A stretch of 64,000 bases of DNA from Pseudomonadales bacterium (GTDB lineage Bacteria > Pseudomonadota > Gammaproteobacteria > Pseudomonadales > Azotimanducaceae). The DNA lies in assembly GCA_016779325.1 (NCBI GenBank), contig JADHNU010000002.1, forward strand, positions 1 through 64,000. The letters run 5' to 3'. Positions 55,237 through 63,432 of this stretch are shown here, piece after piece (the first letter of the stretch is position 1; every line of letters starts with the position of its first letter). The translations under genes were made by a program, and so were the position numbers. The notes beneath the pieces were generated by a model. It was not told the DNA's origin and did no database searches. It worked only from the letters and a program-made list of their open reading frames with translations.

Positions 55237-55238
55237 GA

Positions 55239-56201
55239 TTACGCGACCGGCACCCGTGCAAGGATTTCGTCGAGCACCCGATCCGTGGTGATGCCCAGGG
55301 CCTGAGCCTCAAAGGAAATCAGCACCCGGTGACGCAGGACGTCGTGGACGAGCGCCTGCACGTCTTCGGGGGTCACGAAGTCTCGTCCGGCCAGCCAGGC
55401 ATGGGCCCGGGCGCAGCGGTCGAGGGCTAGGGTCCCCCGCGGCGAAGCCCCGTATTCGATCCAGCTGGCGAGGTCGTCGCCCCAGGGGGCGGGGTTCCGC
55501 GTGGCCAGAATCAGTTGGACCAGGTAGGTCTCCACGGCGGGATCCATGTGCAGCCCGAGCACGGCTTGCCGCGCCGCAAACAAATCGGCCTGGGAAAGGG
55601 GCGCGGGCGCCGCCTCTTCGCGCTTCGCTTTAGCCTCTTCGCGGACGAGGGACAAGATGCGCAGTTCCGTTTCCGCGTCGGGATAGCCGACGAGCACGTT
55701 CAACAAAAAGCGATCGAGCTGGGCTTCTGGAAGTGGGTAGGTGCCCTCTTGCTCGATGGGGTTTTGGGTCGCCATGACCAGGAAAAGTTCCGGCAAGGTG
55801 AAGCTTCGCCGCCCGACGCTCACCTGCCCCTCGGCCATGGCTTCGAGCAAGGCCGACTGGACCTTCGCCGGCGCCCGGTTGATCTCGTCGGCCAGCACCA
55901 AGTTATGGAAGATCGGCCCTTCCTGAAAGGTAAACTTCCCGGATTCGGGGGAGAAAATATCCGTGCCGGTGACATCCGAGGGGAGCAAATCGGGCGTGAA
56001 CTGAATGCGATGGAAGCTCCCCTCCACGCCCGCGGCGAGATCCTTGATGGCTCGGGTCTTCGCCAACCCCGGGGCGCCTTCTACCAGCAGGTGGCCATCG
56101 GAAAGCAGCGCGATGAGCAGGCGGTCCACGAGGGCGCTCTGGCCCAAAATACGTTGGTTAAGCCAGCTCTTCAGAGCCAGCAGGGCATCCCGTTGGGCCA
56201 T
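55239..56201 (-). CDS. MoxR-family AAA+ ATPase
   Basis: The 320-residue ATPase has Walker A 'GAPGLAKT' (42-49), 'LADEINRAPAKVQSALLEAM' as Walker B, sensor region 'FLVMATQNPIEQEGTYPLPE' and 'ASPRGTLALDRCARAHAWL'. It is the first gene of the operon and acts with DUF58 and VWA partners, as a chaperone for metal-enzyme or envelope-complex assembly in characterised relatives. Confidence 0.95.
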   Translation of the reverse strand: MAQRDALLALKSWLNQRILGQSALVDRLLIALLSDGHLLVEGAPGLAKTRAIKDLAAGVEGSFHRIQFTPDLLPSDVTGTDIFSPESGKFTFQEGPIFHNLVLADEINRAPAKVQSALLEAMAEGQVSVGRRSFTLPELFLVMATQNPIEQEGTYPLPEAQLDRFLLNVLVGYPDAETELRILSLVREEAKAKREEAAPAPLSQADLFAARQAVLGLHMDPAVETYLVQLILATRNPAPWGDDLASWIEYGASPRGTLALDRCARAHAWLAGRDFVTPEDVQALVHDVLRHRVLISFEAQALGITTDRVLDEILARVPVA

Positions 56202-56338
56202 GGCCCCTTCCCCTTATCGGCAGTGCACATGAAAGACGCTGCGCAGTCTAACGCAGCCAGCTCGCGGTGAGGGAAGGGGCGATGGAGGCGCGTCTCCGGT
56301 ACACTGCGCAAACGCCTTTCGCTGGAGACTAATCGAAC

Positions 56339-57352
56339 GTGTACGCGTCCCTTCGTCCTTGGCTCTTTCGCCTGGATCCGGAGCTCAGCCACGATCTCAC
56401 TTTGGGTTTGCTGGCCGCAGCCAGTCGCCTGCAGCTTGATACCTTGGCGCCTGCTTCGGTCGCCGACCCCGTGCGCTGCCTGGGCCTGACCTTTCCGAAT
56501 CGAGTGGGTTTAGCCGCGGGGCTGGATAAGGATGCCCGGGCCTTTGAAGCCCTCGGGGCCCTTGGCTTCGGCTTCCTAGAGCTCGGGACGGTGACCCCGC
56601 TTGCTCAGCCGGGGAATCCCAAACCGCGCATGTTCCGCCTTCCGGAAGCGGAGGCGCTGATTAACCGCATGGGATTTAATAACAAAGGCCTTGAGGCGTT
56701 TGTCCGGCGCCTGCAGCGTCGGCGCTACCCCGGCGTTCTTGGCGTTAATCTTGGCAAGAATAAGGCGACACCGACAGCGAAGGCGGCAGAGGATTACGCG
56801 CACGGGCTGCGGGCCGTGCATCGCTACGCGGATTACGTGACAGTGAATTTGTCCTCTCCCAATACCCCAGGGCTGAGGGATCTCCAGCAGGGCGAAGCGC
56901 TGGACACGCTTTTGAAGACCCTGGAGCGCCTAAGGGCAACCTTGGCGGAAGCCGAGGGCCGCCGGGCGCCCCTGCTTTTAAAGATCGCTCCGGATCTCCA
57001 TGACGATGATGTGAAAGCGCTGGCTGACCAAGCGGTGGCTCGGGGTGTCGATGGCTTGATCGCATGTAATACGACGTTGGAGCGGGCAGCGGTCGCTGGG
57101 CTCCGCCACGGAGAAGAGGCTGGGGGGCTATCGGGGCATCCCGTTTTTGAGCGCGCCTGCGCCGTAATCCAGTTGCTTCGTGGGCATCTCGGGGCGTCCT
57201 ATCCCCTTATTGGCGTCGGCGGTGTGGATAGCCCGGAGCGCGGTCGAGCGATGCTTTCTGCGGGGGCCAACCTTGTGCAGATCTATTCGGGATTGATCTA
57301 CCAGGGTCCAGGGTTAGTCCGCCGGGTGGCGAAGGCCCTGGCCCCGGCATGA
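56339..57352 (+). CDS. pyrD: Dihydroorotate dehydrogenase (quinone), class 2
   Basis: The 337-residue enzyme has the N-terminal membrane-associating helix of class 2 DHODs ('LRPWLFRLDPELSHDLTLGL'), FMN-binding 'VGLAAGLDKDARAFEALGAL', the active-site 'VTVNLSSPNTPGLRDLQ' with catalytic Ser, and 'IACNTTLERAAV', 'LIGVGGVDS'. It converts dihydroorotate to orotate in pyrimidine synthesis, passing electrons to ubiquinone. It starts with GTG at 56339. Confidence 0.96.
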   Translation: MYASLRPWLFRLDPELSHDLTLGLLAAASRLQLDTLAPASVADPVRCLGLTFPNRVGLAAGLDKDARAFEALGALGFGFLELGTVTPLAQPGNPKPRMFRLPEAEALINRMGFNNKGLEAFVRRLQRRRYPGVLGVNLGKNKATPTAKAAEDYAHGLRAVHRYADYVTVNLSSPNTPGLRDLQQGEALDTLLKTLERLRATLAEAEGRRAPLLLKIAPDLHDDDVKALADQAVARGVDGLIACNTTLERAAVAGLRHGEEAGGLSGHPVFERACAVIQLLRGHLGASYPLIGVGGVDSPERGRAMLSAGANLVQIYSGLIYQGPGLVRRVAKALAPA

Positions 57353-57355
57353 GCC

Positions 57356-57553
57356 CTAGCGCGGCTTGTGTAAACCGAACAGCGCGAGGGTACCATTGGC
57401 GCGCTCCTCTGCGCCGGATAGCCATCCTTCCAGCCAGAGCGCCTGGGTTTTTAGGGCACCGACGGGGCAGTGGGTGCGCGGTCGTCCTCGAACGCCAGCG
57501 CGATAGCCTCGGTGCCAAGCACGGGTTTGCATAGTGCGCTTCTGTGTTCTCAT
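57356..57553 (-). CDS. rmf: Ribosome modulation factor
   Basis: The 65-residue protein aligns with E. coli RMF (55 residues): 'KRTMQTRAWHRGYRAGVRGR' matches the RMF N-terminus, then 'CP', and 'LKTQALWLEGWLSG' fits its conserved WLGGW segment. RMF binds 70S ribosomes and drives them into hibernating 100S dimers in stationary phase. AGGAG lies seven bases before the ATG. It is convergent with pyrD (3 bases between stops) and divergent from rlmL, the genomic neighbourhood known for pyrD-rmf-rlmL in Pseudomonas-like bacteria. Confidence 0.87.
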   Translation of the reverse strand: MRTQKRTMQTRAWHRGYRAGVRGRPRTHCPVGALKTQALWLEGWLSGAEERANGTLALFGLHKPR

Positions 57554-57629
57554 GAGCGGCTCCTATCCGCGAGGGGGGACCTCAAGTTCTAGGCGCTTTC
57601 GCCGACCGTGTCGAACAACAAATCCGAAT

Positions 57630-57651
57630 AAAAAGGCGCTGGGCCAGCGCC
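57630..57651 (-). terminator. Terminator-like hairpin upstream of rmf, leftward
   Basis: Read on the minus strand, GGCGCTG-GCC-CAGCGCC is followed directly by TTTTT. It lies 77 bases before the rmf start codon, inside the rmf/rlmL divergent region, so it could be an attenuator in the rmf leader or a block to antisense transcripts from rlmL. Confidence 0.6.
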
Positions 57652-57681
57652 GATGGCTATAACGCAAGGAAAGCGCACCGT

Positions 57682-59976
57682 ATGAACGCGACCACAAAAG
57701 GGCCACGCCCAACCCTGCTCTCCCCCCTTGGACGGGGGCGGGCAGAGGTGGTCATTCGGTGTCCGCGGCGGCTTGAGCCGCTGCTCAAAAATGAGATCGC
57801 GGCCCTGGAGCTACCCGAGGCAAGGCTCTTTTTTGGGGGCGGGCGCGCCCTCTGGAGTTTGTCGGAAGCGGAGCGGTTTTGTTTCCACAGCCGAATTGCT
57901 AGCCGGCTCCTGTGGCCCTTAGTTCGCTTCCCGGCGCTTTCCTCCGAGGGGCTTTACGCCGGCGTCCGGCAGCTGCCTTGGCACGAGTGGCTTAATGCGC
58001 CGCAGAGCTTGGGCATTGGTTTTGATGGCGTGAGCGCCCAGCTTCGCCATACGCGGTTTTCCGCGCTTCGGGTGAAAGATGGGATCTTCGACCGGCTTCG
58101 CGACGAAGGTCGATCCCTCCCCGAACTCGATCAACGCCCCCCGGCGCTTCAACTCCATGGGGTGCTGCACCGGGAGCAGGCCCACCTGTTTGTTGCCCTT
58201 GGCGGCGGAGCCCTCCATCGCCGTGGTTGGCGCCGCGCTGCAGGGGTGGCGCCCGTGAAAGAGAATCTCGCGGCTGCGGTTCTACGTCTCGGTGGCTGGG
58301 GTTATGAACCTGAAGGGCCGCTCTTCGATCCCATGTGCGGGGCAGGCACCTTCCTCGTGGAGGGTGGTTTGATGGCGCTGGGTATTCCGCCTGGTTTCAG
58401 CAAAGCGCGTAGTGGGCATGACGCCTGGGCGGGTGCTGATCCCGGTCAGTGGGAGGGCCTGCGCGAGGCCGTCGTGCCATCGCCTAAGCCGATTATCTTG
58501 GTAGGGCGTGACGCCGATCCCGAGCAGCTTGATCGTACGCAGGCCCACTTCGAGGCGTCGGGGCTTGCGGAGCTCGAGCAGGTCACGCTTGATTTAGCCC
58601 CGGGGCGCTTGGAAGCGCATGAGGGCCTTACCATGCCTCCGGCGCTCATTGTGACGAACCCGCCCTACGGGGCCCGGCTTGCGGCGGGCGCCGATCTCCT
58701 CGACACCGTCGGGAGGGCGTTAAAGAAGACGCATCCTGGAACGCCCCTTGCGCTCCTGGTGGGCGTCCCGGCCGATGAGGAAGCCGATGGCCGCGCACTG
58801 CAAAAGAAGCTGGGTATAGAGCACGTGCAGATGACGCCGCTGCTCAATGGTGCTCTCGAGGCCTTCGCCCTGATTGGGAAAACGCCCGCGGCAGCGGCCA
58901 CGTCGGCCGGTGCCGAGCTGCCCTCCGCAGAGGCGCTGGCCTTCGCGGGTGCAGATCTCTCCGATCCGGCGTTTGCTGCGGCGCTGAAACATGGGGAAGC
59001 GTTTGCCAATCGCCTTCGGAAGAACCTGGCGCATCTAGGAAGGTGGGCGCGGCGGCAGCGATTGACGGCCTATCGTCTTTACGATCGAGATCTCCCCGAG
59101 TACGTGCTGACCGTGGATCACTACGGCGATGCGCTATGTGTTCAAAGCTATCAAGCGCCGGACTCGATCGATCCCGTGCTGGCAGAGCGACGCTTAAAAG
59201 CCGCCTTGACGCTGTTGCCAGAGGCGACCGGTATCGGGGAAGCGCGGATCTATCTTCGCGAACGTCGCCCCACAACGCCGGCCGATCAGTACACGACGCT
59301 CGATCACGCCCGAGACCGCCGTCAGGTCCAGGAAGGGAACGCCCGCTTCTGGGTGAATCTTTCTGATTACCTCGATACGGGGCTTTACCTCGATTCCCGC
59401 GGTGTGCGGCGTGCCGTGGGCGAGCTGTTGCGTCTGGTGCAGCTTCGGGCCCAGCGCCAAGGTGGCGCGGGGGCGCGTTTTTTGAACTTGTTTTGCTATA
59501 CCGGAACCGCCACGGTTCAGGCGGCGCTTGCTGGCGCCGACCGCACCCTTTCCGTTGATTTATCGCGCACCTATTTGGCGTGGGCCCAGGAAAATTTTGC
59601 GCTCAACGGCTTGGACGGACGACGCCACGGTTTGGTGCAGGCCGATGTGCGCGAGTGGCTTACGACGCCGCCAGAACGTCCCGAGGAGACGGGTTTTGAT
59701 GTAATTCTTCTTGATCCGCCTACCTTCTCCAATTCGGCGCGCATGGATGGGGATCTTGACCTGCAGCGAGATCACGGCGCCTTGATTTCCCAGGCCCTCG
59801 CCCGTTTAGCGCCGGGCGGTGTGCTTTTCTTTGTGACGCACGCGCGCCGCTTTCAAATGACCTTCGAAGCGCCGCAATGGCGTTGCACGGAAAAGACGAA
59901 GCAGACGCTGGACGAAGACTGCGCGCGGGGACGACCCGCGCACCGGAGCTGGCTTTTTGAGCCAACGGACCCCTAG
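57682..59976 (+). CDS. rlmL: 23S rRNA (guanine-2445-N2)/(guanine-2069-N7) methyltransferase RlmKL
   Basis: The 764-residue protein has an N-terminal THUMP domain, a first methyltransferase with 'DPMCGAGTFLVEGGLMA' and catalytic 'TNPPYG', and a second with 'FLNLFCYTGTATVQAALAGA' and 'ILLDPPTFSNS'. The length and two-enzyme order match RlmL (YcbY) of E. coli. It methylates the peptidyltransferase-region guanines 2445 and 2069 of 23S rRNA. The ATG at 57682 follows AAGGAA. Confidence 0.96.
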   Translation: MNATTKGPRPTLLSPLGRGRAEVVIRCPRRLEPLLKNEIAALELPEARLFFGGGRALWSLSEAERFCFHSRIASRLLWPLVRFPALSSEGLYAGVRQLPWHEWLNAPQSLGIGFDGVSAQLRHTRFSALRVKDGIFDRLRDEGRSLPELDQRPPALQLHGVLHREQAHLFVALGGGALHRRGWRRAAGVAPVKENLAAAVLRLGGWGYEPEGPLFDPMCGAGTFLVEGGLMALGIPPGFSKARSGHDAWAGADPGQWEGLREAVVPSPKPIILVGRDADPEQLDRTQAHFEASGLAELEQVTLDLAPGRLEAHEGLTMPPALIVTNPPYGARLAAGADLLDTVGRALKKTHPGTPLALLVGVPADEEADGRALQKKLGIEHVQMTPLLNGALEAFALIGKTPAAAATSAGAELPSAEALAFAGADLSDPAFAAALKHGEAFANRLRKNLAHLGRWARRQRLTAYRLYDRDLPEYVLTVDHYGDALCVQSYQAPDSIDPVLAERRLKAALTLLPEATGIGEARIYLRERRPTTPADQYTTLDHARDRRQVQEGNARFWVNLSDYLDTGLYLDSRGVRRAVGELLRLVQLRAQRQGGAGARFLNLFCYTGTATVQAALAGADRTLSVDLSRTYLAWAQENFALNGLDGRRHGLVQADVREWLTTPPERPEETGFDVILLDPPTFSNSARMDGDLDLQRDHGALISQALARLAPGGVLFFVTHARRFQMTFEAPQWRCTEKTKQTLDEDCARGRPAHRSWLFEPTDP

Positions 59977-59981
59977 GCGCG

Positions 59982-60947
59982 CTAGAAACGTCGAGGCCCC
60001 CGACTCAAGGCGCTTTGCACGAGGCTGCGGGCAAGCTGGGGGAAGGGCAGGCCCGCCGCTGCGGCGCCGTCGGGATAGAGGCTCGTGGGGGTCATGCCCG
60101 GTAGCGTATTCACTTCTAAGAGCACGGGGCCTGCCTCCGTCAAGATGAGGTCTGCCCGGGACAGGTCGCGGCAGCCCAGGGTGGCGTGGGCCTTGCGTGC
60201 AATCGCCTGAATCGCGTGGCCAAGGCCCTCGGAGAGCGGCGCTGGCACGAGATGCTCGCTGGCTCCCGGCGCGTAGCGATGGTCAAAGTCATACCAGCTG
60301 TTCTCTGGCGTTGTGATTTCGATCACCGGCAGGGCCAGGGCTTCCTGCCCATGGGGATCGAAAATGCCAGCGGTCATCTCTCTTCCGGTCAGGCGTTCCT
60401 CCACCAGCACCGCGCCCCCAAAGCTCAGCGCGAGGGTCAGGGCTGCCTCCAGGGCGGCCTCCGAATCGACCAGGGTAACCCCCAGGGCTGACCCTTGTTG
60501 GCTGGGTTTGACCACGACCGCACAGCCCAGGGTGTCCAGGACCCAGGTGGCAGCTTGGTCCGTCCCCGTCCCCGCGGGAATGACGAGATCTCGGGCAACG
60601 GGCAGGCCTGCGGCGCGAAAGCAGTGCTTCGCCAAGGCTTTATCCATGGCTGTCACGCTGGCTGCCACCCCGCTGCCCACGTAGGGCAGGCCCAGCAAGT
60701 CGAGGAGGCCTTGTACCGTTCCGTCTTCCCCGGGCGGCCCATGCAGCGCGGGGAACACCACGTCCGGGGCCAGCGCGTCTAAATGGCTGGCCAGCTTGGC
60801 ATCGAGTTCGAGAGGCGTGACGCGCCCAACCGCGCCCTCCAGAGCCTGGCGCACCCCAGCGGCGGAGCTCCGAGACACGGTGGCCTCGGCGGAGGGGCCG
60901 CCTTCTAGGACCACTACATGGGCCTCGCGGAGGCGCGGGATCGTCAT
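59982..60947 (-). CDS. ddl: D-alanine--D-alanine ligase
   Basis: The 321-residue ATP-grasp ligase has the Ddl motifs 'LEGGPSAEATVSRSSA', 'FPALHGPPGEDGTVQGLL', 'PYVGSGVAASVTAMDKALAK', 'VVVKPSQQGSALGVTLV', 'WYDFDHRYAPGASEH' and 'LLEVNTLPGMTPTSLYP'. The usual GSSxG ATP loop is GSALG here. It joins two D-Ala for peptidoglycan. It is the last gene of an overlapping four-gene operon rather than part of a mur cluster. Confidence 0.92.
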   Translation of the reverse strand: MTIPRLREAHVVVLEGGPSAEATVSRSSAAGVRQALEGAVGRVTPLELDAKLASHLDALAPDVVFPALHGPPGEDGTVQGLLDLLGLPYVGSGVAASVTAMDKALAKHCFRAAGLPVARDLVIPAGTGTDQAATWVLDTLGCAVVVKPSQQGSALGVTLVDSEAALEAALTLALSFGGAVLVEERLTGREMTAGIFDPHGQEALALPVIEITTPENSWYDFDHRYAPGASEHLVPAPLSEGLGHAIQAIARKAHATLGCRDLSRADLILTEAGPVLLEVNTLPGMTPTSLYPDGAAAAGLPFPQLARSLVQSALSRGPRRF

Positions 60948-62890
60948 GGCGTTGGCAGTCGCTCTTCACAGGCAAAGGTGAGCGCCGGGGTGGCGTCGGC
61001 AGGGGTAAAGCCGAATACCCGACCGTAAAAGCTTAGCTCTGCAAGGAGCGCAGTGCGAAGGGTTTCTGCTTGGCGGAAGCCGTGCTGTTCCCCGGGGAAG
61101 GTCAGATAGGCAGAGGGCACCTGGGCCTCGGTCATGGCGGCGATCATGGCTTCGGGCTGGGAAGGGGGCACGATCTTATCTTCCAGGCCTTGGAGGAATA
61201 GGACGGGAGCTGAGATGCCGGCCGCGTGATGGCGAGGGGACCGCGCTTGATAGCGGGCCTTGGCCTCGGGAAGAGGCCCCACAAGGCGATCGAGATAGCG
61301 CGCCTCAAATTTATGCGTTTCCGTCGCCAGGGCCTCGAGATCGGTGACGCCGTAGAGGCTGGTGCCGGCGCGAAAGCAATCGTGGAAGGCCAGCGCGCCC
61401 AGGACGGTCAGGCCCCCAGCGGAGCTCCCGCGAATGGCCATGCGGTCCCCATCAACCTTTCCGGCTTGGGCTAGGGCCTCCGCCCCATCGACGCAGTCCT
61501 CCACGTCGCGCGCGCCCCATTGGCCTTGCAGCGCGTCCCGGTAGGCTCGGCCGTAGCCGGTGCTGCCTCGATAATTCACGTCGAGTACGGCAAAGCCCCG
61601 GCTGGTCCAGAACTGCACCTTGAGATTGAGCACGGGGTGGGTGGCCGCCGTCGGCCCGCCGTGGCTAATGACCAGCAGCGGGGGCGGTGCGGTGGGCGCC
61701 TGCACGGCGTCATTTTTCGGGGCGTAGAAGTAACCATGGGCGACCGCCCCATCCCGGGTTGGGAAGGTCAGGGGTTCGGGGGTCGCCAGGGCCCCCTCGG
61801 GCGCCGGCAGATCGCTGCTGCTGCGCAGCACCTCGGCGGAACCTTCCAGGTTCAGCGCAACCAGGGCGGGAAAAGCGTTAGCCGCGGCCGCCACGGTGAC
61901 GAGACGGGTGCCATCGCTGGCGAGGCCATCGAAGTGGTCGAAGGCTGCCGGTACGGGGAGCAGGTCCCCGGTGCGGCGATCGAGTACGCCAAGATGCTGC
62001 TGACCCGCCTCAAACCACAGGCAGGCGAGCCGGTGGTCATCGATCCAGCACCAGCTTTCCATGCCGAGTTGCCAAAGGGGCAAGCCAAACTCCGCCGCCC
62101 GGGGGCACAGAGGGCGGGGGGCAGGGGCTTCCGGGGGCAGCTCGAAAAGGTTCCACCAGCCTTCGGGGTCGTGCACGAAAACAAGGGTGCCATCGGGGCT
62201 CCAGCCGGGCTGGAACACGCTGGTGCCGTTGCCGCCGGCCAGCCCTTCCGGTTCGCCGTGGGCATGCCCCGCGTCCGTGAGGGGCTGGCGGTAGAGGCGG
62301 GCGCCATCCCAGGGCATGTCGCCCTGATCCCAGGCCAGGAAGGCCAGGCTGCGCCCATCGGGGCTCGGGCAGGGGGTGGCGTAGAAGTCGTGGCCCGAAG
62401 CCACCACCTCTGGAGCCTGGGCCTCCTTGTCCCGGAGGGGAAGCAGGGCGAGGAAGTTTTCCGTCCCTTCGGGCTGGTCCTGCTCGCCCACGAGCCAAAG
62501 GCCTCGGCCTAGGCTATCGGGGACGCACTCGCCCCAGCGCCGTCCATCGTTTGGGGTCAGGGGGACTGGGGCGGCATCCCCGCTTAGGGGCTGGGCGTAA
62601 ACGCGCTGATCGCTAAAGTTCACGAAATAGAGGGTTGTCCCGAGCACGGCGAAGGCCCGCCCGCCGTATTCATGGATGCGGGAGCGAACGTTAAAGGGCG
62701 CAGGAACAAGGGCCCGCGCCCCCGTGGGGCCCACCGTGCAGACCGTGCAGCGGCCCTTTTCTTCCGGGCGGGTTTCCATCCAGTAGACCTGCCCGTTGTG
62801 CACGCGAGGAAAGCTGAGTCCGCGCGCCCCGGCCAGGAGCACGGCTGGGGTGAGGGGGGAAGGCCAACTTCCGTAGGGGGTGATCGTCAT
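60944..62890 (-). CDS. S9-family prolyl oligopeptidase-like peptidase
   Basis: The 648-residue protein has an N-terminal beta-propeller (about residues 1-390, with WD40-like 'GVPDSLG' type blades such as 'ATPCPSPDGRSLAFLAWDQG') and a C-terminal alpha/beta hydrolase domain. The nucleophile is in 'IRGSSAGGLTVLGAL', the Asp in 'LQGLEDKIVPPSQ' and the His in 'FPGEQHGF'. It resembles dipeptidyl/acylaminoacyl peptidases. The start at 62890 is fixed by the ATGA overlap with the GNAT gene; the longer frame to 63097 is not real. Confidence 0.9.
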   Translation of the reverse strand: MTITPYGSWPSPLTPAVLLAGARGLSFPRVHNGQVYWMETRPEEKGRCTVCTVGPTGARALVPAPFNVRSRIHEYGGRAFAVLGTTLYFVNFSDQRVYAQPLSGDAAPVPLTPNDGRRWGECVPDSLGRGLWLVGEQDQPEGTENFLALLPLRDKEAQAPEVVASGHDFYATPCPSPDGRSLAFLAWDQGDMPWDGARLYRQPLTDAGHAHGEPEGLAGGNGTSVFQPGWSPDGTLVFVHDPEGWWNLFELPPEAPAPRPLCPRAAEFGLPLWQLGMESWCWIDDHRLACLWFEAGQQHLGVLDRRTGDLLPVPAAFDHFDGLASDGTRLVTVAAAANAFPALVALNLEGSAEVLRSSSDLPAPEGALATPEPLTFPTRDGAVAHGYFYAPKNDAVQAPTAPPPLLVISHGGPTAATHPVLNLKVQFWTSRGFAVLDVNYRGSTGYGRAYRDALQGQWGARDVEDCVDGAEALAQAGKVDGDRMAIRGSSAGGLTVLGALAFHDCFRAGTSLYGVTDLEALATETHKFEARYLDRLVGPLPEAKARYQARSPRHHAAGISAPVLFLQGLEDKIVPPSQPEAMIAAMTEAQVPSAYLTFPGEQHGFRQAETLRTALLAELSFYGRVFGFTPADATPALTFACEERLPTP

Positions 62891-63432
62891 GAGCGCACTC
62901 TCTTGAGGCTGGGCCGAGGGTCGACGAGGGTCCAGCGTTCGTGGTCTCGCCAAGCGCCGTTTAGGAAAAGAAACGCCGGCGAGTAGCCCTCCCGGCGGAA
63001 GCCCAGGCGGCGCACCAGCGCGAGGGATCGGGCGTTGCCGGGCTGGATATTGGCTTCGAGGCGGTGCAGCCCTAGGGTCTCTAGGCCCCAAAGGCACAGG
63101 CGCCTGAGCCCCTCGAGCATAAAGCCTTGCCTCGCCCCGAGGGTTGTCGCGTAGTAGCCGAGGGAGCAGCTTAGGAAGCTCCCCCGAATGATGTTGTTGA
63201 AATTGACCACCCCCAGCAGCGCGCCCCCTTCCCGGGCGAGAAGGAGGAAGCCGCGGTGGTCTTCGCGCCGGACCCGTTCGAGGTAAGCCGCGTAGGCGCC
63301 GCGCGTGAGGGGAGGAAATATCCAGGGATCATGCAGAGCTCGAGAGGCAGTCATGGCCTCGAGAAAAGCGGCTTCGTCGCTTTCCTGCGGCGGGCGCAGC
63401 AGAAGCCGTTCGGTGAACAGCCCCGCGCTCAT
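62887..63432 (-). CDS. GNAT-family N-acetyltransferase (RimJ/RimL-like)
   Basis: The 181-residue protein has the RimJ/L start 'LFTERLLLRPPQESDEAAFL' and the acetyl-CoA-binding region 'YYATTLGARQGFMLEGLRRL', 'EANIQPGNARSLALVRRLGF' and 'RREGYSPAFLFLNGAWRDHE'. It likely acetylates an N-terminal amine of a protein or a small amine. It overlaps neighbours on both sides by four bases. Confidence 0.88.
   Translation of the reverse strand: MSAGLFTERLLLRPPQESDEAAFLEAMTASRALHDPWIFPPLTRGAYAAYLERVRREDHRGFLLLAREGGALLGVVNFNNIIRGSFLSCSLGYYATTLGARQGFMLEGLRRLCLWGLETLGLHRLEANIQPGNARSLALVRRLGFRREGYSPAFLFLNGAWRDHERWTLVDPRPSLKRVRS

Noticed and set aside
62891-63097. N-terminal extension of the S9 peptidase
   Set aside because: It overlaps the GNAT gene fully in another frame and is Pro/Arg-rich; the start at 62890 has the ATGA overlap.
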